A stretch of DNA of 64,000 bases from Hymenobacter sediminicola (GTDB lineage Bacteria; Bacteroidota; Bacteroidia; Cytophagales; Hymenobacteraceae), in the NCBI RefSeq assembly GCF_014250515.1, contig NZ_CP060202.1:927001-991000 (forward strand), given 5' to 3'. Both the position numbers and the translations under genes were made by a program. Below the pieces are notes generated by a model, which saw nothing but the letters and a program-made list of their open reading frames with translations, had not been told where the DNA came from and ran no database searches. Positions 43,663-52,091 of this stretch are shown piece by piece. How positions within the stretch are numbered: the stretch's first letter is position 1; each line of letters begins with the position of its first letter.

Positions 43663-45165
43663 TCAGGGCACAAGCTGGGCCGTCTGAGGCCGGAGAAGAC
43701 CGTATTTTAAGCCAAAAGAAACCCCGGCACTACGCAGATAAATCTTGCCAAATCCTACGCCTCCGAGGGGTAGTTTCAGAAACGGCTCGGCCTGCGCGGC
43801 CCAGCGCGCACCTAGGTTTCGCTCGTAGCCAACCGACAGATTAAGTATACTGAATGGATGCTTACCACCCCCGGCATAGCTCCAGGTGCGCTCCGTATAC
43901 TGTCCGTTCAGGTCGTATTTGTAGGTGTACTGCTCGTTGCGCATAACCAGCGAGGTAAGGCCGGCACTGGCAAATACTGAGTAGGTGGGCCGCTGCAGCA
44001 GTTCATAGCGCAGGTCAACCGGTATTTCCAGGATGCGGCAGTCCGCCTCAATTTCGTCTACCGGTGTGCGCCATGTCCAGTAGGAGGAGGGCGGCTTGTA
44101 ATCGGTGCCTCGGGCTGAATAGAGCTTCACACTACGAAGCAACCCACTACGAACGCGCCACCGTGGTGCAAACCGGTACTCTATCATCACGCCCACCGTA
44201 GTGCCGGGCCGCGTCAGGTCTGTTGGGTGCACTGCTGTCAGTTCGGGCGCGCCCACCACTCCCAGCAGCACCCGATACGCTGGTCGTTCAGGCGCTTGTT
44301 TCTTTGCTCCCGAATCATTGGTAGTGTCAGCAGTTGGTACAAGTGTAGAGTCATTTGGGGTGCTCAGCCCAGGTAAGGAAGCCACAGGTTTCGCAGCAGT
44401 TTCCTCTGGCTTCGTTGGCGTCTCAGAAGTAGCACCAGCTGCGAAGTTTACCGCATCAGCTGCTTCCTTGGTGGTAGCCTGAGCTTCCGACGCAGTATGG
44501 CTTACTAGTGACCTTGCTGACTGCTGGACAGCGTTTCCGCCAGCAGATTCTGGGTCTGATATAAAGGCCTTGCTGGCAACTCCATTTACCACACGCTCAG
44601 GGAGTGGGAGAAACAGGGACTTTTTGTTCCTGCGTTGCTGGGCTTCCGATTTGCTTAGCGCAATAGTGCTGCCTCCGAGTACAGAGTTTGCCTCATGCTT
44701 GGCAAACAATCGGGAGGAAGAAACAACGGGCGGACGTTCCAACTCTGGCAGTTCCGTAGTCACTGGCTGCGGCTTTGCGGACATGGGCGCTACCCTTGCG
44801 GTTCCTGCCTGATTCTGTCGGGACAGGGTGGCCTGTGTTGCAGGCGAAACGGCCTTTTCAGGCGTAGGGGAAGTCTTTTTAGTTGCCGAGCGAGCCGTAC
44901 CACTGTTCAGCTGATTCGGGGTAGCAGGTGGCACCGGCCGAGCTTGCCACCACCACAGTGCCAAGGCCACCAGCAACAGTTCCAGCATAAAAAGCCGCCG
45001 TACTTGCTGCTTCACGCGCTGCTGAACCTGCTGCTGCATGGTAGCTTCGTTGAGCTGGTCTTCCATGAGCAGCCAGGCCCCTAGCGGTACCTCGTCGGGG
45101 TACGCTTCGGCGCTGCGCCGGACTAATTCGTCCAGCTCTTCATCCGACATAGGTGGCGTACGCAT
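43663..45165 (-). CDS. Anti-sigma-like membrane protein with C-terminal beta-barrel
   Basis: 500 aa. Start ATG at 45165 (MRTPPMSDEELDELVRRSAE), overlapping the sigma gene by 26 nt. Parts: a short acidic cytoplasmic domain (about 1-60), one TM helix (LFMLELLLVALALWWW, about 62-78), a long Ser/Thr/Ala-rich disordered linker (about 80-300) and a C-terminal PorT/OmpW-like beta-barrel region (VGVMIEYRFAPRWRVRSG ... AQAEPFLKLPLGGVGFGK). Position and overlap point to an anti-sigma factor for the adjacent ECF sigma. The joining of an inner-membrane anchor to an outer-membrane-type barrel is unusual. Confidence 0.8.
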   Translation of the reverse strand: MRTPPMSDEELDELVRRSAEAYPDEVPLGAWLLMEDQLNEATMQQQVQQRVKQQVRRLFMLELLLVALALWWWQARPVPPATPNQLNSGTARSATKKTSPTPEKAVSPATQATLSRQNQAGTARVAPMSAKPQPVTTELPELERPPVVSSSRLFAKHEANSVLGGSTIALSKSEAQQRRNKKSLFLPLPERVVNGVASKAFISDPESAGGNAVQQSARSLVSHTASEAQATTKEAADAVNFAAGATSETPTKPEETAAKPVASLPGLSTPNDSTLVPTADTTNDSGAKKQAPERPAYRVLLGVVGAPELTAVHPTDLTRPGTTVGVMIEYRFAPRWRVRSGLLRSVKLYSARGTDYKPPSSYWTWRTPVDEIEADCRILEIPVDLRYELLQRPTYSVFASAGLTSLVMRNEQYTYKYDLNGQYTERTWSYAGGGKHPFSILNLSVGYERNLGARWAAQAEPFLKLPLGGVGFGKIYLRSAGVSFGLKYGLLRPQTAQLVP

Positions 45166-45739
45166 GGTGGTTGCTTTTTTTGAGCAAGGCCCGCAGGTGG
45201 GCACGGGCCTTGGAAAGATTGGATTTGGAGGCTCCTACCGAAATGCCGAGCTGCTCGGCTATTTCCTCATGGCTATAGCCATCAATGACAAACATGTTGA
45301 ACACAGCTCGATACGCCGGAGTCAACTGTCCTATCACCTGCAGTAGCTCCTCAAAGGAAAGCGTGTCCAGCGGCGACTGGCCGCCATCAGCGTGAAACGG
45401 TGCTACTGCGTCCAGGTCTGTTTGGAAGACGTGGCGGCTGCTGGCCCGAAACTGGTCGATGGCCGTGCGTACCATGATGCGGCGTATCCAGCCCCGCAAC
45501 GAACCGGCCAGATCAGAGTAGCGGCTGGTATCAAAGCGCGGAAGCTCCTGAAACACCTTCATAAAGCCGTCGTTTACGGTTTCCAGCGCTACATCCCGGT
45601 CGTGGAGGTAGCGTAGGCACACGCTCAGAGCGTAGCTGTAGTACTGCAGATACAGATGCCGCTGGCAGCCACGCTCCTGCCGCTGGCAGCCCGCCAGCAG
45701 GTTCAGAAGCAGCGCAGAATCCAGGTCGGGGCGAGCCAC
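45140..45739 (-). CDS. ECF-type RNA polymerase sigma factor
   Basis: 199 aa, GTG start at 45739. Region 2 (YYSYALSVCLRYLHDRDVAL, ETVNDGFMKVFQELPRF) and region 4 (LQVIGQLTPAYRAVFNMFVI, GYSHEEIAEQLGISVGASKS) have the sigma-70 ECF layout without region 3. Stop overlaps the start of the downstream anti-sigma-like gene by 26 nt, a translational-coupling arrangement. Target promoters cannot be inferred. Confidence 0.92.
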   Translation of the reverse strand: MARPDLDSALLLNLLAGCQRQERGCQRHLYLQYYSYALSVCLRYLHDRDVALETVNDGFMKVFQELPRFDTSRYSDLAGSLRGWIRRIMVRTAIDQFRASSRHVFQTDLDAVAPFHADGGQSPLDTLSFEELLQVIGQLTPAYRAVFNMFVIDGYSHEEIAEQLGISVGASKSNLSKARAHLRALLKKSNHHAYATYVG

Positions 45740-45814
45740 GGCAGTGAGAGGAAGTACATAGGCCCACTCGGCGGTACCTCAAAAAAGGTTGCCTGGACTT
45801 CAGGAATTTACAAT

Positions 45815-45847
45815 AAAAAAAGCCCGGCCAAATAGCCAGGCTTTTTT
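45815..45847 (-). terminator. secDF terminator
   Basis: AAAAAAGCC/GGC stem with one mismatch (AAGCCCGGCC against GCCAGGCTT) ending in a T run on the minus transcript, 38 nt past the secDF stop. Confidence 0.85.
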
Positions 45848-45885
45848 GAGTAGAACAGGAAAGCGGTGCCTTCCTCGTCTATAAG

Positions 45886-48800
45886 TTAAACCTGTGCAGT
45901 CGACAGTTTAGGTGCGTCGGTGCCGTCGTTGATATGCGTCGACATATCAGTGCCGCGCTGTTTGGCGTCTTTGCGGCCGTAGGTGTCGAGGATGATTGGC
46001 GTTGCAATGAACAGCGACGAGTACGTGCCGAGTACGATACCTACCAGCATAGCAAACGAGAAGGAACGGAGCGTTTCACCCCCGAAGATGTAGAGCACCA
46101 GCACCACCAGGAACACCGTAGTGGAGGTAATGATGGTACGCGAGAACGTGCTGTTCAGAGCAGGGTTGGCTACCTGCGCAAACGTCAGCTTGGGGTTCTC
46201 GTGCATATACTCCCGGATTCGGTCAAAAATTACCACCGTATCGTTCATTGAGAAGCCCAGCACGGTAAGTACAGCTGCCACGAAAATCTGGTCCATTTCG
46301 TAGTTCAGGCCAAACAGACGGGCAATTGGGTAGCAGGCTACCACCAGCAGCACGTCGTGGAACAATGAAACCACAGCTGCCAGCGAGAACTGCCACTTCT
46401 CGAAGCGGAACAGTACGTAGATGAAGATACCCAGCAGTGTCAGGCCCAAGCTCAGTACCGAGGTACGCTTGATGTCATCGGCGATGGTAGCGCCTACTTT
46501 CGAAGTAGACTTTATAACCGGGGCGTCGGCAGCGAAGTCGCGCTTCAGCTCCGTCATCATGGCAGCTTCTACTTTCTTGTCGGCTACAACCGTTTCATCA
46601 TCGGCCAAATAGCCGGTTGTGATGCGCAGACGGTTAGGCGAACCAAAGGTTTTAACCTCCGTGCCAGCGCCCTGGAAGCTGCGTTCTACCAATGCGTCGT
46701 GCACTTTGGAAGCATCCATCGACTTGTTGAAGTCAACGATATACGCACGGCCACCGCGGAAATCGACACCCAGGTTAGGGCCACCCTGTACGGCCATCAG
46801 CACAAATCCCGTGACAATGAAGAGGGTGGAAACAGCGTAGGCAATCTTACGCTTGCCCACGATGTCGAATTTAGGGCTTTTGAAGAGTTGACGCGAGAGG
46901 AAAGTCGAGAAGGTGATTTTGCTCGTTTCCTTGCCTTTCACCAGCCATTCAATGATCAGGCGCGAAATGAATACGGCCGACAGGAACGAGGTGAAAATAC
47001 CGATGAGCAGCGTTACGGCGAAGTTCTGCACCGGGCCCGTACCGAAAACAAACAGCGTCAACGCAATAATCAGGGTCGTAGCGTTAGAGTCAAAAATGGC
47101 CGAGAAGGCGCGCGAGTAACCTTTATTGATGGCATCGTGCAAACCCAGGCCGTGGTCTAGTTCTTCCCGGATACGCTCGAATATCAGTACGTTAGCATCC
47201 ACCGAAGAGGCAAATACTAGAATCAGACCCGCAATACCGGGCAGCGTGAGAGCGAAGGAGAACTGCGCCAGTACACCCAAAATCAGGAACATGTTGAACA
47301 GCAGGGCGGCATCGGCTACTAGGCCGGCGCGGCCATAGTACACAGCCATGAACACCATGATGATAACCAGACCCGCCAGCGACGAGTACAGCCCTTGGTT
47401 GATAGCCTCCTGACCCAACGACGGACCTACTACTGCTTCTTCCACGATGCGCGTTGGAGCAGGTAGTTTACCGGCTTTCAGTACGTTGGAAAGGTCCTGG
47501 GCTTCTTCAATGGAGAAGCTACCCGAAATGCTGGTGTTGCCGCCGGCAATTTCCGACTGCACCACTGGGTCTGAATACACGTAGTCATCCAGCACGATAC
47601 CTACCTGGCGGCCGATGTTGGCGCCGGTCAGTTTCTGCCATTTTTTAGCGCCCGAAGGGTTCATGGCCATGCTCACTTCGGGGCGGCCGCCTTGGTCGTA
47701 ATCCTGGCGGGCATCAGCTACTACCTCGCCACCTAGTGGAGCCTCAGCACCGGGAGCTTTACGAATGGCCGTAATCTTCAAGTATTCCTGACCTTCGATG
47801 GTTTCAGGCTTCACATTCCAGAGGAAGGTGAGGTTGGGAGGCAGAATAGCGCGGGCTTCGTCGGAACGCAGGATAGTGTTCAGGCGAGCCGTGTCGCGCA
47901 CGTTTACGCCCAGCTGGCCGGGAACCGGCATCGTGAACAGACGGGCCAGTACCGAGCCCTGCTGGGCTTTCGACGAGTCCGTTTTGGCAGCTGCAGTAGC
48001 GTTTTTCTTTGCCAGTTGGCTGGCTAGTGAGGTAGAGTCGCCGGCGGTAGCAGTAGAATCGGTGGTGGCTGCTACAGCAGGGCTGGCCGCTTTTGCAGCG
48101 TCCGTGGTTTTCTCTTTTGCTATCAGCGCCTGGTCGAGCTGCTGGAGGTATGGGCCGAACTCATCCTGGCGCCATACTTCCCAGAACTCCAGCTTAGCCT
48201 GGCCCTGCAACAGCTTGCGCACACGGTCCGGGTTGTCTACGCCGGGTAGTTCCACCTGAATGCGGCCGGTGCCTTTCACGCGCTGAATGCTGGGCTGGCT
48301 CGTGCCGAATTTGTCAATACGGGTACGCAGGATGTTAAAAGAACGGTCAATGGCTTCTTCCACTTCCTTGTTGATGGCGCCGATTACTTTCTCGTTGGTC
48401 GAGTTGATGTCGATGCCGCGGCTCTTGTTAGTGGTGTTGGCGAAGATGCGGGCCAGGTTTTCACCGGGTGCTACCGTCTGGTAAGCCTGCGCGAAGAGCG
48501 TGGTGAAAGGCGTCGAAGGGTTAGCCTTCTGCGCCACCTGCGCCTGCTCCAGCGCCTGGTTGAACTTGGGGTCTTTGGAGTTGCTGCTCATGGCGCGCAC
48601 AATCTCCACTGGCGATACTTCCAGCGTCACGTGCATGCCGCCTTTCAGGTCAAGGCCTAAGCCCAGCTCCGACGAGCGTACGTCACGGTATGTATAATCA
48701 ACACCCAGCAGGCTGGTAACCGGAGCACGCCACACCGAGTCGAGGTAGTGCTGGCGCTGCTTCTGGTCTACTTTGCCGTTTTTGGTGGCATATACCACGG

Positions 48801-48903
48801 CATCGTTCTGCACGCGCCGCGAGATGAACGTGAAGGTCAAAAAGTAAATACACAGGGCCGACACAATGATGGTCAACCCAATGATGAGTCCTTTATTACG
48901 CAT
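45886..48903 (-). CDS. secDF: Bifunctional protein translocase SecDF
   Basis: 1005-aa fusion of SecD and SecF, as in many Bacteroidota. SecD half: N-terminal TM (residues 7-28), the D1-type conserved GLDLKGGMHVTLEV, RTRIDKFGTSQPSIQRVKGT and ANVLIFERIREEL; SecF half: VDFRGGRAYIVDF, GFSMNDTVVIFDRIRE and FSRTIITSTTVFLVVLVLYI. A low-complexity insert (about 250-310) is Ala/Thr/Ser-rich. It drives the proton-powered late step of protein export. Own terminator; probable single-gene transcript. Confidence 0.97.
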   Translation of the reverse strand: MRNKGLIIGLTIIVSALCIYFLTFTFISRRVQNDAVVYATKNGKVDQKQRQHYLDSVWRAPVTSLLGVDYTYRDVRSSELGLGLDLKGGMHVTLEVSPVEIVRAMSSNSKDPKFNQALEQAQVAQKANPSTPFTTLFAQAYQTVAPGENLARIFANTTNKSRGIDINSTNEKVIGAINKEVEEAIDRSFNILRTRIDKFGTSQPSIQRVKGTGRIQVELPGVDNPDRVRKLLQGQAKLEFWEVWRQDEFGPYLQQLDQALIAKEKTTDAAKAASPAVAATTDSTATAGDSTSLASQLAKKNATAAAKTDSSKAQQGSVLARLFTMPVPGQLGVNVRDTARLNTILRSDEARAILPPNLTFLWNVKPETIEGQEYLKITAIRKAPGAEAPLGGEVVADARQDYDQGGRPEVSMAMNPSGAKKWQKLTGANIGRQVGIVLDDYVYSDPVVQSEIAGGNTSISGSFSIEEAQDLSNVLKAGKLPAPTRIVEEAVVGPSLGQEAINQGLYSSLAGLVIIMVFMAVYYGRAGLVADAALLFNMFLILGVLAQFSFALTLPGIAGLILVFASSVDANVLIFERIREELDHGLGLHDAINKGYSRAFSAIFDSNATTLIIALTLFVFGTGPVQNFAVTLLIGIFTSFLSAVFISRLIIEWLVKGKETSKITFSTFLSRQLFKSPKFDIVGKRKIAYAVSTLFIVTGFVLMAVQGGPNLGVDFRGGRAYIVDFNKSMDASKVHDALVERSFQGAGTEVKTFGSPNRLRITTGYLADDETVVADKKVEAAMMTELKRDFAADAPVIKSTSKVGATIADDIKRTSVLSLGLTLLGIFIYVLFRFEKWQFSLAAVVSLFHDVLLVVACYPIARLFGLNYEMDQIFVAAVLTVLGFSMNDTVVIFDRIREYMHENPKLTFAQVANPALNSTFSRTIITSTTVFLVVLVLYIFGGETLRSFSFAMLVGIVLGTYSSLFIATPIILDTYGRKDAKQRGTDMSTHINDGTDAPKLSTAQV

Positions 48904-49043
48904 TGAAAAAAGTAAAAAAATGAAGCTTGGGAAGAGGGACCCGATGAATGCAGGCCAGCAGAAAAAGCTGTGCCGCTACACACTCTAAGAGGTCAGCAAG
49001 TGGGCTGGCGCGAATACGTGCGCTGCGGCCCTGCAAGGCCGCG

Positions 49044-49415
49044 TTAGGGAGCCTGCGGCGACAGGGCCGCTACCAGCAGCCGAGTGCGGTACACTGCCGC
49101 CGGCTGAATACCAGATAATGGGCGCGGCGCTACCAGTGCCCGGCGCACAGCCGGCAGCCAGCTATGCGGAGCAGGCCAAGGTAGCCACGCCTCCAGGTTG
49201 GGCGCTACATGCAGTACCAGAGGACCGGTAGCTTCCAGCGTCACTTTCTGCTTTACCACTGCCACACGGGTTGGCAGGCCAATGCGCGTAGTTTTGCCGG
49301 CCGGCACCCGGAAGGTGGCCACGGCCTGGTGGTTCAGCGACAGCACAAACAGCACAGTGGCTGTGAGCAGCGCAAAACGCACACGGGACAAAAACTGGGT
49401 AAAAAACAGGTGCAT
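49044..49415 (-). CDS. Small exported/membrane-anchored protein of unknown function
   Basis: 123 aa from ATG 49415 (MHLFFTQFLSRVRFALLTAT). One hydrophobic N-terminal segment (about 12-32, FALLTATVLFVLSLNHQAV), then a beta-rich soluble part (GKTTRIGLPTRVAVVKQKVT). Not recognised. Likely a small periplasmic protein. Sits between secDF and udk with no clear operon link. Confidence 0.6.
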   Translation of the reverse strand: MHLFFTQFLSRVRFALLTATVLFVLSLNHQAVATFRVPAGKTTRIGLPTRVAVVKQKVTLEATGPLVLHVAPNLEAWLPWPAPHSWLPAVRRALVAPRPLSGIQPAAVYRTRLLVAALSPQAP

Positions 49416-49510
49416 GGAAAGCCTAAGAGCTACAAATATAGCCAAACGCACCGGGCGAGGCAACGCTCCCGGAGGGCTTCTAAGGCAATAAGTCAGGCCA
49501 ACGCATAAAA

Positions 49511-49541
49511 AAAGCGTGCTGCCGGTTTGGCAACACGCTTT
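49511..49541 (-). terminator. udk terminator
   Basis: AAAGCGTG pairs with CACGCTTT, extended by TGCC/GGCA after a bulge; A run on the plus strand gives the minus T tail, 22 nt past the udk stop. Confidence 0.8.
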
Positions 49542-49562
49542 CCAAAGCTGGAGTCCAACAGA

Positions 49563-50198
49563 CTACTGAACCTGTGCGCTGGCTGCTACCTTGCTTTTCA
49601 GGAACGAAACCAGCACTTCCAGTGCCCTATCGAAGTGGTGATTATTGGGAATGATAATATCCGCGTCGTTTTTGTAGGGCTTGATGTACTTGTCGTAAGT
49701 AGGCGCCACATGGTTGACGTAGCGGTACAGCACATCCTCTAAGTCGTAGCCTCGTTCGTCCCGGTCGCGCACAATGCGGCGCAGCACCTTCACGTGTTCT
49801 TGGGCATCAATAAACACCTTTAGGTCGAGCAAACGAGCCACTTCCTCGAAGTGAAATACAAAAATGCCTTCTACCACCACAATAGGGGCGGGCCGGAACA
49901 CCAGTTCCGTCGGAGCCGCCGTCGGGTTATTGAACGTGTATTCGGGCCGGCGGACTTCCTGGCCTTTGCTGATGCTCAGCACATCGGCCGCGTAAGCCGC
50001 CGAATCAATCGACGTAGGAAGGTCGAAATGCGTAACGCCCTGCTCGTCTACGAACTGGCTTTCCCGTGGATGGTAGTAATTGTCCTGCGAAATCAAGCAG
50101 ATTTCTTCTTCGGAAAACGAAGCCAGCAGCCGGCGCAGAAAAGTAGTCTTGCCGGAGGCGCTGCCGCCCGTGATACCGACGATGAAAGGATGTTGCAT
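49563..50198 (-). CDS. udk: Uridine kinase
   Basis: 211 aa. Start ATG 50198 (MQHPFIVGITGGSASGKTTF) with the P-loop GGSASGKTT. Other udk motifs: ISQDNYYHPRESQ (residues 37-49), NFDLPTSIDSAAYA-type (here HFDLPTSIDSAAY), RRIVRDRDERGYDLEDVLYR. Converts uridine/cytidine to UMP/CMP in pyrimidine salvage. Good promoter box 39 nt upstream of the start and a terminator downstream. Confidence 0.95.
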   Translation of the reverse strand: MQHPFIVGITGGSASGKTTFLRRLLASFSEEEICLISQDNYYHPRESQFVDEQGVTHFDLPTSIDSAAYAADVLSISKGQEVRRPEYTFNNPTAAPTELVFRPAPIVVVEGIFVFHFEEVARLLDLKVFIDAQEHVKVLRRIVRDRDERGYDLEDVLYRYVNHVAPTYDKYIKPYKNDADIIIPNNHHFDRALEVLVSFLKSKVAASAQVQ

Positions 50199-50237
50199 GG
50201 TGTGGAAAAACGGCCCGTACCGGCGGGGCCAACCCTG

Positions 50238-50245
50238 CAAAAGTA
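50238..50245 (-). promoter_or_regulatory. Candidate -7 box for udk
   Basis: TACTTTTG on the minus strand, exact TAnnTTTG, 39 nt before the udk ATG. Confidence 0.55.
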
Positions 50246-50326
50246 ATGAATTAGGGTGATGAGAGGAGAACGTAAGCGGGTAATCGAGTAGTAGAATTAG
50301 GGAGGCTCTCCGTTTTACCTAATAAA

Positions 50327-50911
50327 TTACTTGCTCTGCTCTAGAAAGGCTACCAAGCCTGCCACGGCCCGCGCCCGGTGGCTGATGTGGTTTTTCTCGG
50401 CGGTTGTCATTTCCGCAAACGTGCGGCCGTCGCCCTCCAGAGGCTGAAATACGGGGTCGTAGCCGAAGCCGCCGGAGCCGCTTGGCGTTTCCGTGATGCT
50501 GCCTTCCACCACTCCCACAAACTCATGCACTGCGCCATCAGGCAGCACCAGAGCCACCACCGTCCGGAACCGCGCCGACCGGTCGGGCTGGCCCTGTAGC
50601 TCCTGCAGCAGCTTCTGCACGTTGTCGGCGGCTAGGCGCTGGGGGCCAGCATAGCGGGCCGAGTACACACCAGGGGCACCGCCCAACGCTGTTACTTCTA
50701 GGCCGGTATCGTCGGCGAAGCAGGGCACGCCAAAATGTTCCCACACATAATTGGCTTTCTGGCGGGCGTTGCCTTCCAGGGTGTCTTGGGTTTCGGGTAG
50801 TTCCTCGTGGCAGCCAATATCAACGAGGCTCAGTAGTTCAGTGCCCGCGGGCAGCAGCGGCCGGATTTCGTCGAGTTTATGGGCGTTGTTGGACGCAAAA
50901 CAAATACGCAT
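50327..50911 (-). CDS. rdgB: XTP/dITP diphosphatase (RdgB/HAM1)
   Basis: 194-aa house-cleaning nucleotide pyrophosphatase that removes non-canonical purine NTPs. Start ATG 50911 (MRICFASNNAHKLDEIRPLL), the conserved N-terminus with SNN-KxxE motif. Further signatures: ETQDTLEGNARQKA, FADDTGLEV, PGVYSARYAG, GGFGYDPVFQP, SHRARAV. Family-typical length. Confidence 0.95.
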   Translation of the reverse strand: MRICFASNNAHKLDEIRPLLPAGTELLSLVDIGCHEELPETQDTLEGNARQKANYVWEHFGVPCFADDTGLEVTALGGAPGVYSARYAGPQRLAADNVQKLLQELQGQPDRSARFRTVVALVLPDGAVHEFVGVVEGSITETPSGSGGFGYDPVFQPLEGDGRTFAEMTTAEKNHISHRARAVAGLVAFLEQSK

Positions 50912-51002
50912 CTGATAAATGGTTAAATGGTCGAATCTGGGAATGGCTGTCAGGACTGGAAGCCCGCTGCAACTAGATGGGACGAATGAAACGCAAAGGC
51001 AC

Positions 51003-51025
51003 AAAAAAAGCCGTACTAGCCGGCT
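51003..51025 (-). terminator. Terminator after the FN3-like gene
   Basis: AGCCG/CGGCT stem around a 7-nt loop with an A7 run on the plus strand giving a T tail, 36 nt past the stop at 51061. Confidence 0.65.
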
Positions 51026-51060
51026 ACGAAGAACAATCAACCAAAGAATAATTCGCCTGC

Positions 51061-51462
51061 TTACCGAAACATCGACTTGATGCTGCCCCAGGAACGTTGC
51101 ACGGCGCTGGGAGTCTGGCCCAGGGTGCTGGTGTAGCTTTGGTCCCCGGTAGTGGTGCGCACCGTGAGACGGTAGGTATAAGGGCCTCCGCCCTGCGTGC
51201 CACGGTACACATCCGTATCCAGATATTGATAGCGCATCTGGCCAGAAGGCGACGTAGTGCTTATTCGCCCGAAAGCCGGCTCGTTGTTGGCTTTGCGGTA
51301 AAGCTCGTAGCTCTGAACCCCAGCCTCATTGGCTACTTCCCAGGTTACCCGCACATTTGAGCCATCGAAAGCAGCCTGAAACAGCGTGATTGTGGCACTC
51401 AGAGCCACCGTGGCGCACAACAGCACCAGCAGCATTAGCGGAAGAGTAGCCTTACGAAACAT
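51061..51462 (-). CDS. Exported fibronectin-type-III-like protein
   Basis: 133 aa with a signal peptide (MFRKATLPLMLLVLLCATVA) and a single beta-sandwich-like domain: NVRVTWEVANEAGVQSYELY, RKANNEPAFGRISTT, GGGPYTYRLTVRTTTGDQSY, the sequence style of FN3 modules in Bacteroidota surface proteins. No catalytic motif. Probably a small secreted or periplasmic binding protein; function unknown. Confidence 0.7.
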   Translation of the reverse strand: MFRKATLPLMLLVLLCATVALSATITLFQAAFDGSNVRVTWEVANEAGVQSYELYRKANNEPAFGRISTTSPSGQMRYQYLDTDVYRGTQGGGPYTYRLTVRTTTGDQSYTSTLGQTPSAVQRSWGSIKSMFR

Positions 51463-51580
51463 GGGTGGTGGGTAAAGTAGATCGATAGGCGATAGAGGAG
51501 GGGCAGGGTTTCAAAAATAAACAAATTCCGTTAGCTCGCACTGATTATAGGGATAAATGCAGAAAAGGACCGGTAGAGCT

Positions 51581-51610
51581 TTTGAAAGTTGAGCGTAACG
51601 TGTACTTTTG
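51581..51610 (+). promoter_or_regulatory. Promoter of rpmE (type B L31)
   Basis: TTTG at 51581-51584, an 18-nt spacer, then TACTTTTG at 51603-51610; an exact Bacteroidota TTTG-N18-TAnnTTTG promoter 52 nt before the L31 ATG. Confidence 0.8.
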
Positions 51611-51662
51611 CAGTCCCTTCCGCAAAATCGGCAGGCAACCAGGTACAAACGGCATTCCGACC

Positions 51663-51911
51663 ATGAAAAAAGACATCCACCCCGAATATCGCGAAGTGGT
51701 ATTCCAGGACAGCTCCAGCGGCTTCAAATTTGTAACCCGCTCGACGATGAACTCCAACGAGACCATCACGATGGAAGACGGTAAGACGTATCCCGTGATT
51801 AAGGTGGAAGTTAGCTCGGAGTCGCACCCCTTCTACACCGGCAAAAACGTACTGCTCGACACGGCTGGCCGCGTAGAGAAGTTCATGACCCGCTACAACA
51901 AGAAGAAGTAA
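51663..51911 (+). CDS. rpmE2: Ribosomal protein L31, type B
   Basis: 82-aa ribosomal protein L31 of the zinc-independent type B class: starts [20 protein letters not shown], contains [19 protein letters not shown] and ends [18 protein letters not shown] with the basic tail. No Cys ligands, as expected for type B. Own promoter and terminator. Confidence 0.96.
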   Translation: MKKDIHPEYREVVFQDSSSGFKFVTRSTMNSNETITMEDGKTYPVIKVEVSSESHPFYTGKNVLLDTAGRVEKFMTRYNKKK

Positions 51912-51967
51912 TTTCTGAGTCATTCAGTTGGGGCTCGGCAACCGCCTGCCGCCGCCTGAACCTCACG

Positions 51968-52000
51968 AAACTCCCGTTGGCCCTGCCAGCGGGAGTTTTT
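51968..52000 (+). terminator. Terminator of the L31 gene
   Basis: AAACTCCCG and complement with TGGC/GCCA extension around a short loop, followed by TTTTTGTTTTT, 56 nt past the stop. Confidence 0.92.
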
Positions 52001-52091
52001 GTTTTTAAACTTCCCGCAGAAGGCGACCTTTGCATCTCATCCTGGCGAGGCTTGCTACTGACTAGCCGCGCGCAACCCTTTCAACCGACTC

